A stretch of 64,000 nucleotides of DNA from Candidatus Tectimicrobiota bacterium (GTDB lineage Bacteria > JACPUC01), in contig JACPUC010000026.1 in NCBI GenBank assembly GCA_016192455.1, forward strand, positions 213,355 through 277,354, read 5' to 3'. The notes beneath the pieces were generated by a model that ran no database searches, was not told the DNA's origin, and saw nothing but the letters and a program-made list of their open reading frames with translations. The translations under genes and the position numbers were made by a program. How positions within the stretch are numbered: position 1 is the stretch's first letter; each line of letters opens with the position of its first letter. Shown here piece by piece: positions 16,533 through 25,644 of this stretch.

Positions 16533-17696
16533 GTGAGCGTGAGTCTGCAACAACACCTGCAACGCTGCCGCAAGGTGGTGTACGACATGAACTTCACCTA
16601 CGTCGACGCCTGGAGGCAGCAGCACCCCCAGGGCAAGGTGGTGGGCTGTTTCCCCGTGTACATCCCGCGCGAGGTCATCCACGCCGCCGGCATGCTCCCC
16701 GTGGGCATCTACGGCGGCGGGCTGGAGATCGAGATCGACCGCGCCGACGCGCGCGTGCAGTCCTTCATCTGCTCTATCAGCCGCAGCACCCTCGAGCTCG
16801 GCATGTCGCACTACCTGAAGAACTTCGACGCCATGTACTTCACCTCCGTGTGCGACGTGGCGCGCAACCTCTCCGGCGTCTGGGAGCGCAATTTCCCCAG
16901 CGTCCTCGTGGAGTACATCCACTTCCCGCAGAACATGGAGTCGAAGAGCTCGGTGCCGTACTACAGCGGCGAGATGCGCGGTCTGTGCCAGAACCTCGAG
17001 CGCATCGGCAACGTCACCATCACCGACGAGCAGTTGCGCCACAGCATCCAGGTCTACAACGAGAACCGGGCGCTGCATCGCCAGCTCACCACCTTCAAGC
17101 AAGAGAACCCCGGCAAGCTCGACGCCAGCGAGCTCTACCTCCTGCAGCGCGCCGGCGCCTGCCTGCCCGTTGAGGAGCACACCGCCATGTTGCGCGAGGT
17201 GCTCGACGAACTGCCGCGCCGCGAGGGCAAGCGCCGCGACCGCATCCGCGTGGTGCTGGAAGGGGCCTTCTGCGAACAACCGCCGCTCGAGCTCATCGAG
17301 ATCATCGAAGAGGCCGGTTGCGACATCGTCGCCAGCGACTTTGCGCTCGGCCTCATGTGGTTCCTCGAGGATGTGCCGGTGCAGGGCAACCCCCTGGAGA
17401 ACCTGGCGCGGAGCTACCTGACGCAGAGCGACTACAGCTCCGTGCGCCATTACGGACTGAAGCGCCGCGATTACAGCTTGGTCGAGAAGGTGCGCCGAGT
17501 GAAGGCCGACGGCGTGCTCTTCTGCATCGCCAAGTTCTGCGAACCGGCCCTCATCGACTACGTCACCCACAAGAATACCCTGGAGCGCGAGGGCATCCCC
17601 CTCGTGAACTTCGAGTTCGAGGAGAAGATGGGGGTGTTCGAGAACATCCGCATGCAAGTTGAGACCTTCGCCGAGTCCATCTTGCTGTTTGCCTAG
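16533..17696 (+). CDS. benzoyl-CoA reductase-like catalytic subunit (BcrC/BzdN type)
   Basis: A 387-residue member of the 2-hydroxyacyl-CoA dehydratase D-component/benzoyl-CoA reductase family. Landmarks are VGCFPVYIPREVIHAAGMLP near the N-terminus, QSFICSISRS, FTSVCDVARN and FCIAKFCEP, whose cysteines are candidate [4Fe-4S] ligands. Length equals BcrC (about 386). It starts at GTG 16533 or GTG 16539 behind GGAGGG. With the next gene it would form the catalytic half that reduces an aromatic acyl-CoA, or dehydrates a 2-hydroxyacyl-CoA. Two separate activator ATPase genes follow, as in class I benzoyl-CoA reductases, whereas dehydratases usually have one. Function is inferred from that set. Confidence 0.75.
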   Translation: MSVSLQQHLQRCRKVVYDMNFTYVDAWRQQHPQGKVVGCFPVYIPREVIHAAGMLPVGIYGGGLEIEIDRADARVQSFICSISRSTLELGMSHYLKNFDAMYFTSVCDVARNLSGVWERNFPSVLVEYIHFPQNMESKSSVPYYSGEMRGLCQNLERIGNVTITDEQLRHSIQVYNENRALHRQLTTFKQENPGKLDASELYLLQRAGACLPVEEHTAMLREVLDELPRREGKRRDRIRVVLEGAFCEQPPLELIEIIEEAGCDIVASDFALGLMWFLEDVPVQGNPLENLARSYLTQSDYSSVRHYGLKRRDYSLVEKVRRVKADGVLFCIAKFCEPALIDYVTHKNTLEREGIPLVNFEFEEKMGVFENIRMQVETFAESILLFA

Positions 17697-17706
17697 GGGG
17701 GAACGC

Positions 17707-18963
17707 ATGGAGCAGAAACCTACCTTAAAGTACAAGAACCTGGCGATGAACACCCAGCGCGACCTGCTCGCCACCTGGTACGGGAAGCTTGCCACGGCCG
17801 AGGAGACCAAGCTCCCCATCGCTTACATGCTGGTGCCCGGCAGCGTCAGCGAGCTGGTGCGCCTGATGGGCTTCGAGATCGTCTTCCCGGAGATCAACGC
17901 GCTGCAGTGCGGCATGAAGAAGACCGCCGGCAAGATGATCTTGAAAGCCGAAGACCTCGGCTATTCCTCCGACGTCTGCGGCTACGTGAAGAACGAGGTG
18001 GGCCTCTTCCTCACGGACCGGGAGTCTCCGACCGGGAAACTGCCGGCGCCCGACCTCCTGGTCTGCAACTACGTGGGCTGCACCACCTTCGTGAAGTGGT
18101 TCGAAGCCCTCGCCTCCTACTACGAAGTGCCGCTCTTCATGCTCGACGCCCCCTACATCCGCGGCGACGGCATCACCCTGCACCAGCGCGACTACTTCGT
18201 GCAGCAGTTGCGTGATCTGGCGGACCTCTGCGGCTCCATCTCCGGCGCCAAGTACGACGAAGACAAGCTGAAGGAGATGCTGCGCTACTCGAAGGAAGCC
18301 GAAGACTTGTGGGTGAAGATCCTGCACTCGGCGAAGCACGTCCCCACCCCCATCGACTCCTACTTCGAGGCCGTCTTCTTCATGTCGCCGGTCTTCCTCA
18401 TGCGCGGCATGCCGGAGACCGTGGAGTTCTACAAGAACGCCTGGCTCGAGGTGGAGGAGCGCATGCAGCTCGGCATCGGCCCCCTGCCCGAGGAGAAAGT
18501 GCGCGCCGTCATTGAAGGCCCGCCCGCCTGGCCGCACTTCCGGGCTTTCTGGGACCTCTTCAAGAAGTGGGGCGTGGTGAGCGTCGCCTCGACCTACTCC
18601 AAGGTCGGCGGCCTCTTCGACCTGGGATTCCGGCATGATCCCGACCATCCGCTGGAGAGCATCGCGGAGTACTGCATGGGGTGCTACACGAACATCAGCC
18701 TGCCGAAACGGGCCAAGCTCCTGAAGCAGTACCTCGAGGAGTACTCCGCCGATTGCCTCGTCATTCACTCCGTGAAGAGCTGTCGCTCCTTCTCCATGGG
18801 ACAGGCCGACATGCGGGAGTACTTCATGCACGAAGTGAATGTGCCGACTCTGCAGATCGAGTCCGACCTAGCCGATCCCCGTTACTTCCAGCGGGCTCAG
18901 CTCATGAACCGCATTGACGCGTTCTTCGAATCGCTCGAGCACCGCAGGCTGACGGCGGTGTAG
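17707..18963 (+). CDS. benzoyl-CoA reductase-like catalytic subunit (BcrB/BzdO type)
   Basis: A 418-residue second catalytic subunit of the same family. Visible blocks are [27 protein letters not shown] and [14 protein letters not shown], with cysteines placed to bind a second [4Fe-4S] cluster. Length is near that of BcrB/BzdO (about 430-450). The ATG lies 10 bp after the stop of the preceding subunit, behind GGGGGG. In class I benzoyl-CoA reductase these two subunits bind the thioester substrate and receive low-potential electrons from the ATPase pair encoded next. A 2-hydroxyacyl-CoA dehydratase is the main alternative. The enzyme should be oxygen-sensitive, consistent with FNR control. Confidence 0.75.
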   Translation: MEQKPTLKYKNLAMNTQRDLLATWYGKLATAEETKLPIAYMLVPGSVSELVRLMGFEIVFPEINALQCGMKKTAGKMILKAEDLGYSSDVCGYVKNEVGLFLTDRESPTGKLPAPDLLVCNYVGCTTFVKWFEALASYYEVPLFMLDAPYIRGDGITLHQRDYFVQQLRDLADLCGSISGAKYDEDKLKEMLRYSKEAEDLWVKILHSAKHVPTPIDSYFEAVFFMSPVFLMRGMPETVEFYKNAWLEVEERMQLGIGPLPEEKVRAVIEGPPAWPHFRAFWDLFKKWGVVSVASTYSKVGGLFDLGFRHDPDHPLESIAEYCMGCYTNISLPKRAKLLKQYLEEYSADCLVIHSVKSCRSFSMGQADMREYFMHEVNVPTLQIESDLADPRYFQRAQLMNRIDAFFESLEHRRLTAV

Positions 18964-19024
18964 TTCGCGCCGCGCCGCGGCAGCGCCAGTTCACGAAGGC
19001 AAGAGGTGCGAGGGGGAAGATGCC

Positions 19025-19834
19025 ATGTACGTTGCCGGTGTAGACGTAGGGTCAACGCAAACCAAGGCAGTGATCCTGGATGGAGACAAGAAGATCGTGG
19101 GGCGCGGCCTCACGCACACGGGCGCCAACGTTATCGCCGCCGCCCAGCGCGCCTTCGACGAGGCGCGCCAGGAGGCGGGCGTGCAGCAGGATGAGGTGAC
19201 CTATACCATCGGCACGGGGTATGGGCGCTACAAGGTCCCCTTCGGGGATACCCAGGTCACCGAGATAAGCTGTCACGCCAGAGGCGCCTGCTACCTCTTC
19301 CCGGCAACGCGGACCGTCCTCGACATCGGCGGGCAGGACACCAAGGGCATCCGCACCAACGAGCTGGGAGAGGTGGTGGATTTCGTCATGAACGACAAGT
19401 GCGCGGCGGGCACCGGGCGCTTCCTGGCCGCCGCGGCCGAGGTCATGGGGTTGACGCTTGACCAGCTTGGCGAAACCTCGCTCCGCTCGCAGAAGGCCCT
19501 GCGCATCACCAACGTCTGCACGGTCTTCGTGGAGACCGAGATCATGGCGCAGCTCGCCCGCGGCCGCTCCGTGGAAGACATCCTGCACGGCGTGCACAAC
19601 TCCATCTCCGGTCGCAGCGTCAGCCTGTTGCGCCGCGTCGGTCTCGAGCCGGAGATCACCATGACCGGCGGCGTGGCGCGCAACGTCGGCATGGTCTCGG
19701 CGCTGGAGGAGCGCATGCAGCTCAAAATCAACGTCAGCGCGGACTCCCACTACGTCGGCGCCCTGGGAGCCAGTATCTTCGCCTGGGAGCGCGAGTTCGC
19801 GCACGTCGCCGCCGGCGAGCGGAAAGGGGAGTAG
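19025..19834 (+). CDS. BadF/BadG/BcrA-type activator ATPase 1
   Basis: A 269-residue member of the ASKHA-fold activator ATPases that hydrolyse ATP to drive electrons into benzoyl-CoA reductase or 2-hydroxyacyl-CoA dehydratase. It begins [12 protein letters not shown], the phosphate-binding loop. It continues with [10 protein letters not shown] (100-109), then [10 protein letters not shown] with Cys126 and [10 protein letters not shown] with Cys165. The two cysteines are the subunit-bridging [4Fe-4S] ligands in this family. The MTGGVARN adenosine-binding block follows. It has all standard catalytic motifs. It lies 61 bp after the catalytic subunits and 2 bp before a second, different activator, suggesting a heterodimer. 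Both being about 270 residues resembles BzdP/BzdQ more than BcrA/BcrD. Confidence 0.85.
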   Translation: MYVAGVDVGSTQTKAVILDGDKKIVGRGLTHTGANVIAAAQRAFDEARQEAGVQQDEVTYTIGTGYGRYKVPFGDTQVTEISCHARGACYLFPATRTVLDIGGQDTKGIRTNELGEVVDFVMNDKCAAGTGRFLAAAAEVMGLTLDQLGETSLRSQKALRITNVCTVFVETEIMAQLARGRSVEDILHGVHNSISGRSVSLLRRVGLEPEITMTGGVARNVGMVSALEERMQLKINVSADSHYVGALGASIFAWEREFAHVAAGERKGE

Positions 19835-19836
19835 CG

Positions 19837-20643
19837 ATGGCCTTCACCGCAGGCATCGATATCGGCACGCGGATGACCAAGACCCTCATCTACAATACCG
19901 ACAGCAAGGAGATCGTTGCCGCTGTCATCGATCTCACCGGGCACAACCTGGGGGCCGCGGCGCAGCGCACCTTCGACGCGGCCCTGGCGAAGGCCGGCTT
20001 GAAGGCGGCGGACATCGGCTACGTCGCCACCACCGGCTACGGCCGCTACCAGGTGGAGTTCCGCAACATCCAGATCACGGAGATTTCCTGCCACTCGAAG
20101 GGCGCCCTGAAGCTCTTCCCGAAGACGCAGAGCGTCCTCGACGTGGGAGCCCAGAACTCGCGCGCCATGCGCGTGGCGCCGAATGGCCGGGTGACGAGCT
20201 TCCGCATGAACGAGAAGTGCGCCAGCGGCGCCGGGCGGTTCATCGAGCGCGTCGCCGGCGCGCTCGAGATTGAACTCGACCAGTTCGGCCCCATGTCGCT
20301 GAAAGCCGCCAACCCGCAGGAGATCAGCAGCGTCTGCGCCGTGCTCGCCGAGTCGGAGGTGATCAACCACGTCACGGAAGGGCAGGAGATCGAGGATATC
20401 CTCATGGGCGCCAACAACGCGGTGAGCGACCGCATCGTAGCGCTGCTGCGGCAGGTCAAGGTGGAGCCGGAGGTGACCCTCACCGGCGGCGTGGCGAAGA
20501 ATGCGGGCATGGTGAAGGCGCTCGAGAACCGCCTCGAGCTGTCCCTGAATGTCTCTGAGCTCTCGGAGTACGCGGGTGCTCTGGGAGCCTGTGTCTTCGC
20601 CAGCGAACGTCTGGCCAAGATGGGACAACGGGTGGCGGCCTGA
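19837..20643 (+). CDS. BadF/BadG/BcrA-type activator ATPase 2
   Basis: A 268-residue paralogue of the preceding activator. It keeps GIDIGTRMTK, EKCASGAGRF (Cys128), SVCAVLAESE (Cys167) and LTGGVAKN. The block that reads DIGGQDTK in the first subunit is DVGAQNSR here, so the conserved Gly, Asp and Lys of that ATP-site loop are changed. The two cysteines could still bridge a cluster with the partner. A functionally unequal ATPase heterodimer is therefore likely. The ATG follows the previous stop by 2 bp, so translation is probably coupled. A strong hairpin after the gene may end or stabilise this part of the message. Confidence 0.85.
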   Translation: MAFTAGIDIGTRMTKTLIYNTDSKEIVAAVIDLTGHNLGAAAQRTFDAALAKAGLKAADIGYVATTGYGRYQVEFRNIQITEISCHSKGALKLFPKTQSVLDVGAQNSRAMRVAPNGRVTSFRMNEKCASGAGRFIERVAGALEIELDQFGPMSLKAANPQEISSVCAVLAESEVINHVTEGQEIEDILMGANNAVSDRIVALLRQVKVEPEVTLTGGVAKNAGMVKALENRLELSLNVSELSEYAGALGACVFASERLAKMGQRVAA

Positions 20644-20772
20644 GGTGGCGATGCCGCTCGCCTCTAGCCGCTGGCTGTCACCCGTTGGCAGCCGGGGAAG
20701 GCGGCGCGGCACGGCGGCGGATGAAGGCGGTTCGGAGCCCGGGCGGGGCGCACCAGCCCCTCCCTGGGTGCC

Positions 20773-20806
20773 GCGAGCGCCGGTCCGGCGACCGGACGGC
20801 GCTCGC
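20773..20806 (+). terminator. strong intergenic hairpin, possible mRNA processing or stabilising site
   Basis: GCGAGCGCC plus GTCCGG pair with CCGGAC plus GGCGCTCGC, giving 15 bp with one bulged G and a CGA loop. There is no T-run, so it is not a classic intrinsic terminator. It lies in the 221-bp gap between the second activator and the next amidohydrolase. Confidence 0.4.
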
Positions 20807-20864
20807 GCCCTACGGCCTTGGGCGCAACGCCGATACTGCCGCCGGGCCAGCGGAGAATGGCGCC

Positions 20865-21794
20865 ATGAAGACGCCCGTCATCGACGTCCACCTGCACGCC
20901 TCGTCGATCTCCGGCTGGGGACGGCAGTGGCCCTTCGTGGAGTCATTTGCCGCCACCAGCGGCTTCTACGAGACCGTCGACGCCAACGGGGTCATGAAAC
21001 CGGAGCTGGTGGAGGCCCTGCTGCGGCGCTGCGGCATTGATTACGCCCTCCTCCTGCCGGAGCTCAGCCCCCTCACCACGTACTACGTCGAGAATGAGTG
21101 GGTCTTCGAGTTCTGCAAGCACAGCACGCGGTTCCTGCCCTGCGCCAACATCAACCCGCACCTCGAGCACGACCTGGGGGGCCTGGTGCGCCGCTACATC
21201 GCCGAGCATGGTCTGCGGGCCATCAAGCTGGCGCCCACCTACCAGCATTTCTACCCGAACGACTCCCGCCTCTACCCGCTTTACGCCGTGGCCGAGGAGT
21301 GCGGCCTGCCGGTCCACATCCACACCGGCACCTCGATCTTCCGGCAGGCCAAGATCAAGTACGGCTATCCCCTCCTCCTCGACGACATCGCCGTGGACTT
21401 CCCGCGCCTGAAGCTCGTGGCCGTGCACAGCGGCCGACGCTTCTGGTACGATGAGGCGTTCTTCCTTGGCGAGCAGCACGAGAACGTCTACCTGGAGATC
21501 GCCGGCCTGCCGCCCAAGAAGCTGCCGGAGTACTTCCCCAAGTTCAAAACGCTGACCCACAAGTTCATCTTCGGCTCCGACTGGCCGGCGATGCCGAGCC
21601 TCGAGGGGAACATCGCCCAGGTGCGGGCCCTGCCGATCCCACCGGAGGATCAGGACGCTATCCTCGGCGGCACGGCGGCGCGCCTGCTCGGCATCGGCAC
21701 GGAAACCTTCACCGACCAGGACGAGAGGCCGCGCCGGCAGTCCCACGGGGAGTCCGCGGTAGGCGGGCGCAGCGCAGGAACCACCTCATCCTGA
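20865..21794 (+). CDS. amidohydrolase family 2 metal-dependent hydrolase
   Basis: A 309-residue TIM-barrel protein with an intact metal site: VIDVHLHAS (His-x-His) at the N-terminus, GLPVHIHTG, LKLVAVHSG, and FGSDWP carrying the catalytic Asp. It belongs to the ACMSD/gamma-resorcylate-decarboxylase group, whose members hydrolyse or decarboxylate cyclic and aromatic acids. ATG 20865 is chosen because the metal-binding strand begins 5 residues later; an upstream extension is low-complexity. The C-terminal 25 residues (after LLGIG) are extra and polar. It follows the activator ATPases on the same strand and may process a product of the reductase or a precursor. The substrate is unknown. Confidence 0.8.
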   Translation: MKTPVIDVHLHASSISGWGRQWPFVESFAATSGFYETVDANGVMKPELVEALLRRCGIDYALLLPELSPLTTYYVENEWVFEFCKHSTRFLPCANINPHLEHDLGGLVRRYIAEHGLRAIKLAPTYQHFYPNDSRLYPLYAVAEECGLPVHIHTGTSIFRQAKIKYGYPLLLDDIAVDFPRLKLVAVHSGRRFWYDEAFFLGEQHENVYLEIAGLPPKKLPEYFPKFKTLTHKFIFGSDWPAMPSLEGNIAQVRALPIPPEDQDAILGGTAARLLGIGTETFTDQDERPRRQSHGESAVGGRSAGTTSS

Positions 21795-21951
21795 AGGCAG
21801 GCCGAGGCTCTTCCCATCTCCGGGCATGTCGCCGCGAAACGCAGGGTGCGACGGCAGGGCGGCGTCGGGCGTCGGCGCGCCGGCGGCGTGGCTCGATGCC
21901 GGCGCAGCTCCTTCCCCTCCACGGCAGGTAACCACGAGAAGGAAGCAACCT

Positions 21952-22704
21952 ATGGACGTCGCTGACAAGGTCTCGATCATCACCGCGGCAGCCTCCGGGA
22001 TCGGCAAGGCGACGGCAAGGCGCTTCGCCGAGCTTGGCGCTCGTGTCATCCTGGTGGACATTAACGAGGGCGCCTTGACGGCGGCGGCCAAGGAGCTCGC
22101 CGAGGCCGGCTATGCGGCGCAGCCCGAGGCGTGCGACATCACCAACCAGGAGGCGGTGCAGGCGCTGGTCCGCCGCGTGCTCGAACAGCGCCAGCGCATC
22201 GACGTGCTGGTGAACGCGGTCGGCTGGGGGAATATCGAACCGTTCCTGGACGGCACCCTGGCGTACTGGCAGAAGCTCATCCAGCTCAACCTGATGGGCA
22301 CTCTCATCATGTCGCACGCCGTGCTGCCGAGCATGCTGGCGCGGCAGAGCGGCAGCATCGTCAACCTCGCCTCCGATGCCGGGCGCGTCGGCAGCCTGGG
22401 CGAAACGGTCTATGCCGCCGCCAAGGGAGGGGTGATCGCCTTCACGAAATCCCTGGCGCGCGAGGTCTCCCGCCACGGCGTCCTGGTGAACTGCATCTCC
22501 CCCGGCCCCACGGACACCCCGCTGCTGCGCGAGCATGCCGGCACCGGCAGTGTCATCGAGAAGATGGTGAAGGCCATCCCCATGCGCCGCATCGCCCAGC
22601 CGGAGGAGCTGGCCAACGCCATCGTCTTCATGGCCTCGCGGGAGAATACGTACATCACCGGGCAAGTGCTGAGCGTCAGCGGCGGCCTCACGATGTCCGG
22701 CTAA
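21952..22704 (+). CDS. badH: SDR dehydrogenase resembling 2-hydroxycyclohexanecarboxyl-CoA dehydrogenase
   Basis: A 250-residue short-chain dehydrogenase. Cofactor motif TAAASGIGKA is near the N-terminus, the catalytic Ser is in NLASDAGRVG, and Tyr-x3-Lys is in VYAAAKGG. The C-terminus reads YITGQVLSVSGGLTMSG. From memory, the HAVLPSM, SDAGRVGS, SPGPTDTPLL and GQVLSVSGGLTM blocks closely resemble BadH of Rhodopseudomonas palustris. BadH oxidises 2-hydroxycyclohexane-1-carboxyl-CoA to the 2-keto thioester after benzoyl-CoA reduction. ATG 21952 is used; AGAAGGAAG lies upstream. Placement after the reductase and activator genes supports an alicyclic acyl-CoA substrate. No ring-opening hydrolase (BadI-like) is in the window. 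Confidence 0.75.
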   Translation: MDVADKVSIITAAASGIGKATARRFAELGARVILVDINEGALTAAAKELAEAGYAAQPEACDITNQEAVQALVRRVLEQRQRIDVLVNAVGWGNIEPFLDGTLAYWQKLIQLNLMGTLIMSHAVLPSMLARQSGSIVNLASDAGRVGSLGETVYAAAKGGVIAFTKSLAREVSRHGVLVNCISPGPTDTPLLREHAGTGSVIEKMVKAIPMRRIAQPEELANAIVFMASRENTYITGQVLSVSGGLTMSG

Positions 22705-22797
22705 CGCCGTCCCGGCCTGCCGCCGCGGGCATGCCGGCGCCGGCGCTCCGCCCGCAGCGCTCCCCCATCCGCTGCCGTTGACGTGGGGACTGGAACG

Positions 22798-23370
22798 ATG
22801 CAGAAGCTCCCCGAAGGCTACCTGCAGCATGATCACCAGGCGATCATGCGGATGCTCACGCAGGTTGAAGGGGCATTGCAGCAGTTGGCCGCGACGGGCA
22901 CGCTGCCGAACGCCTCGCTGCACGCCCTGGTGCGCAGGCTCGATGACGAGGTTGAGCGCCATTTCATGAAAGAGGAACTGGTGCTGGGGCCCGTGTTGAG
23001 CCAGGTGGAGCCGGACGAGCGCGCGGCGCTGAGCGAGATCCTGCAGGACCACGAACGCCTGCGGCAAGAGATGGGCGCCTTCCGGGCCGCGGTGGAGCTG
23101 CACGAGGAGGGACACCTGCGCCCGAAGTCGACGGCGCAGTCGAAACTCATCCTGCGCGGCCTCGACCTGGTGCGCAGCCTCGTGCAGCATATGCAGCGCG
23201 AGGAGAGCAGCTCCTTCCTCGATGCCGAGCGCCAGCTCAGCAGCGAACAGCGCCTGGCGGTGGCGCAGCAGCTCCGCGAGGCCGCCGTCTGGGAAGACCT
23301 CGCCGCGCCCCCGGAGCTGAACGCCCCTCCGCACGGCGGCAGTTCAGGGTCGTCCCACGAGGCGCCTTGA
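22798..23370 (+). CDS. hemerythrin domain-containing protein
   Basis: A 190-residue HHE protein (195 if GTG 22783 is used). Di-iron ligands are visible in YLQHDHQAIM, EVERHFMKEEL, LQDHERLRQ and SLVQHMQREES. It is the second hemerythrin of the region and follows the BadH-like gene on the same strand. The C-terminal 25 residues are Pro/Gly/Ser-rich and probably disordered. It may scavenge oxygen or NO, or supply iron to protect the oxygen-sensitive reductase encoded upstream; that is inference. A bidirectional terminator lies 75 bp downstream. Confidence 0.8.
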   Translation: MQKLPEGYLQHDHQAIMRMLTQVEGALQQLAATGTLPNASLHALVRRLDDEVERHFMKEELVLGPVLSQVEPDERAALSEILQDHERLRQEMGAFRAAVELHEEGHLRPKSTAQSKLILRGLDLVRSLVQHMQREESSSFLDAERQLSSEQRLAVAQQLREAAVWEDLAAPPELNAPPHGGSSGSSHEAP

Positions 23371-23444
23371 GGGCGGTCGCGTCTCGGGCTCCCCAGCTTT
23401 CACGAAGCGCTTGCGGGGGCGCTTCCCGGTTCAGGAGTGAAAAA

Positions 23445-23468
23445 GGCCGGTCTCATCGGAGACCGGCC
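23445..23468. terminator. bidirectional intrinsic terminator
   Basis: GGCCGGTCTC and GAGACCGGCC form a perfect 10-bp stem around ATCG. On the minus strand it is followed by TTTTTCAC, ending the Cys-repeat gene. On the plus strand TCTCTACTTCT follows, so it can also end the operon that finishes with the hemerythrin. Confidence 0.8.
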
Positions 23469-23530
23469 TCTCTACTTCTGGATGGTACTCGAGCGTGGGC
23501 CCTACCCGAGCGAGCAGAGCCGCTCCCTCA

Positions 23531-23884
23531 CTACTTCTTCGGCGCGCACGGTTGGGCTGCGTCGGTCTTCTTCGGCGCGCACGGCTGGGCCGCATCCGTC
23601 TTCTTCGCCGCACACGGCTGAGCGGCATCCGTCGTCTTCGGCGCGCACGGTTGAGCGGCTTCCTTCTTCGGCGCGCACGGTTGGGCCGGGGCCGTCGCTT
23701 GGGCCACGACGATGGAGTTGCCGTCCACCGGCGTCATCGGAGTTTCAACCGGAGCACTCGCCACTTCCAATTTCGCGCTGCTGAAGTGGCTGCAGCCACC
23801 CAGGTCGCCCGCCACCGCCGGACCCGCCAGCAGAAGCCCCACCCCCATGACCATGACCAACATTGCGAAACAGCGTCCTTTCAT
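23531..23884 (-). CDS. small exported protein with Cys-containing tandem repeats
   Basis: A 117-residue protein of unrecognised function. ATG 23884 follows GAGGATGAGAGA and opens a typical Sec signal peptide (hydrophobic core, AVA-GD cleavage near residue 25). The mature part has a short segment with Cys31 and His33. The C-terminal half is five copies of an 11-residue unit, AAQPCAPKKTD, with cysteines at 70, 80, 91, 102 and 113. The repeats are also visible as a tandem DNA repeat in 23531-23690. The regular Cys and Lys spacing suggests a metal-binding, disulfide-linked or polymer-binding periplasmic protein. A good terminator follows it. Confidence 0.7.
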   Translation of the reverse strand: MKGRCFAMLVMVMGVGLLLAGPAVAGDLGGCSHFSSAKLEVASAPVETPMTPVDGNSIVVAQATAPAQPCAPKKEAAQPCAPKTTDAAQPCAAKKTDAAQPCAPKKTDAAQPCAPKK

Positions 23885-24618
23885 TCTCTCATCCTCCTCT
23901 TCCTTCGATTCGCGTTGCACGGGACCTCGCCCCCACTTGGGAACCTCTTCCCAGGCTGGCGAGCTACACGACTGCTCCGGTCAAGCGTCTTGACCACACC
24001 CAGGAAGTACCGCTTTAACATCACCTCCTCCGGAAGTTATTCCAGTTTCTCCATTTTTTGGCTCAAAACATCAATTGAGCCCAATCACAGTAGCTAGCGC
24101 ACGCGGAAGCACGACGTCACGCACGGGATGCCGGCTTATTGGCGACCGTGGGTCAGCACCGATCTCCGCGGTGGATCACCCCAGAGAGCGCCACCCAGAG
24201 GACCGACCGGGATCGCCAAAGATTGCCAATCCTATCCACCGCGCTCTTCTGCCTTCTCGGCTCACCAACGCCGTTCGGGGCCATTCTCCTCGGCGCACGG
24301 CTGGCCCAGTTCGACGTTGCCGTGCCGCTCCGTCGCCCCCAGCTCGCCAAGTGCCGGCGGTATGCGCCCGGTGAGCTGCGGGATGCGCATAAGGATGTAA
24401 GCCTTCCACGTTGCCACAGTAAACGCAAGTAAAATTTTTCCCCCTCCGCTGGAACCCTGTCCCAAGAGCTGCGCCGCAGATCGCCCCCTTCCCTCTTCCC
24501 GCCTGCCACCACCGCCGCGCCCCGCGCCAGGACTTCCCGTCGCTTTTGCCAATCTGGCGCCGCCTCAAAACGGTTAGCGGCCGCCGGGGATGCAGCGCGG
24601 TGCGGCGCTCGCACCGGC
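23885..24618. other. intergenic region, no gene seen
   Basis: This 734-bp stretch upstream of the Cys-repeat gene and downstream of a minus-strand amidohydrolase has only motif-free short frames. An inverted repeat GGCTCAA/TTGAGCC lies at 24060-24081 beside a T-run but on the wrong side for a plus-strand terminator. It may contribute to the promoter of the Cys-repeat gene. Confidence 0.5.
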
Positions 24619-25644
24619 TCAGTTCGCGCCCACGAACGATTTCCCGTAGAAGCGCCGGGCGTTCTCCCCGAGGATGGCTCGCTTCGCAGAGTCGCTCAGC
24701 TCCTTGCGCTCGAGGATCGGCGCGGTGCAGTCAGGGTACGTCATATCCCAGTGCGGGTAATCCGAAGCGAAGAGAATCGCCTGCTCCCCCAGGTTCTCCA
24801 CCGCGAACGGCATGGTCTCCTCTTCCGGCTCGCAAGAGAAGTAGATGCGTCCCCCCTTGACGTGCTCGCTCGGCATCACCTTCAGGTTCGGGGCCTCGAC
24901 GGCGCGCTTCTCGTACTCCTCGTCCATGCGATCCATCCAGTAGGGCACCCAGCCGGCCCCCGCTTCCAGGAAGCCGAGTCGCAGGGTGGAGAAGCGATCG
25001 CAGATGCCGCTGAAGATCACCGCGGTAAGCTGCCGCATGATGGGCAGCGGATGGCCGCAGGTGTGCACACAGATGAAGGCGTCGAACATCTCCGTCCCCG
25101 GCTCATCGCCGCCGCTGGCATGGATGGCCAGGGGCACGTTCAAGCGCTCTGCCTCCTCGTAAAGCGGGTAGAACTCCGAATTGCCGAAGCTTTTGGCGTG
25201 CCCATGCGCCGGCAGCATCCCCCCCACCAGCCCATGCTTCGTGACAGCGCGGTTGAGTTCGGCCGTGGCCAGCTCGCCGTTGGGCGGCAGGAGGGCCACC
25301 GCCGAAAGCCGCCCGCCCGCCTGGGCGCAGTGATCGGCAACCCAGTCGTTGTAAGCGCGGCAGAGCGCTGTGGCAAACTCCGGCTCGCGAATCTTGCCGA
25401 TGAAGAGCCCAAGCGTCGGGTAGAGAACGGAGTGCTGGATCTTCGAGAGGTCCATATCGGCGAGCCGCTCCCGCACATCGGTGCCGGGCCTGCCCAGGGT
25501 GCCGCCCATTCTGCGGTCATACGACTCCATGGGGTAGAGCGGCGAGGAGCGCCGGCGGTAAGGCTCATCCAGGTAGCCACGATAACAGACCTCCTCCAGG
25601 TCCATCGCATGTCCATCCGCGTCAATGATCGCGAACTCTCCCAT
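24619..25644 (-). CDS. amidohydrolase family 2 protein
   Basis: A 341-residue amidohydrolase-2 protein, third of this fold in the window. It begins FAIIDADGHAMDLEE, the DxDGH variant of the N-terminal metal site. It continues with PLAIHASGGDEPG, then FICVHTCGHPLPIMRQL, FLEAGAGWVPYWMDRMDEEY, and a final LFASDYPHWD carrying the catalytic Asp. This layout is common in proteins annotated as predicted TIM-barrel hydrolases or decarboxylases of aromatic acids. The ATG lies behind GGAGAG. It is transcribed away from moeA with a 229-bp divergent gap. The substrate cannot be assigned. Confidence 0.8.
   Translation of the reverse strand: MGEFAIIDADGHAMDLEEVCYRGYLDEPYRRRSSPLYPMESYDRRMGGTLGRPGTDVRERLADMDLSKIQHSVLYPTLGLFIGKIREPEFATALCRAYNDWVADHCAQAGGRLSAVALLPPNGELATAELNRAVTKHGLVGGMLPAHGHAKSFGNSEFYPLYEEAERLNVPLAIHASGGDEPGTEMFDAFICVHTCGHPLPIMRQLTAVIFSGICDRFSTLRLGFLEAGAGWVPYWMDRMDEEYEKRAVEAPNLKVMPSEHVKGGRIYFSCEPEEETMPFAVENLGEQAILFASDYPHWDMTYPDCTAPILERKELSDSAKRAILGENARRFYGKSFVGAN

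Noticed and set aside
24060-24081. GGCTCAA/TTGAGCC inverted repeat as a terminator or FNR box
   Set aside because: The T-run lies upstream of the stem in plus orientation and becomes an A-run on the minus strand. The half-sites do not fit TTGAT-N4-ATCAA.
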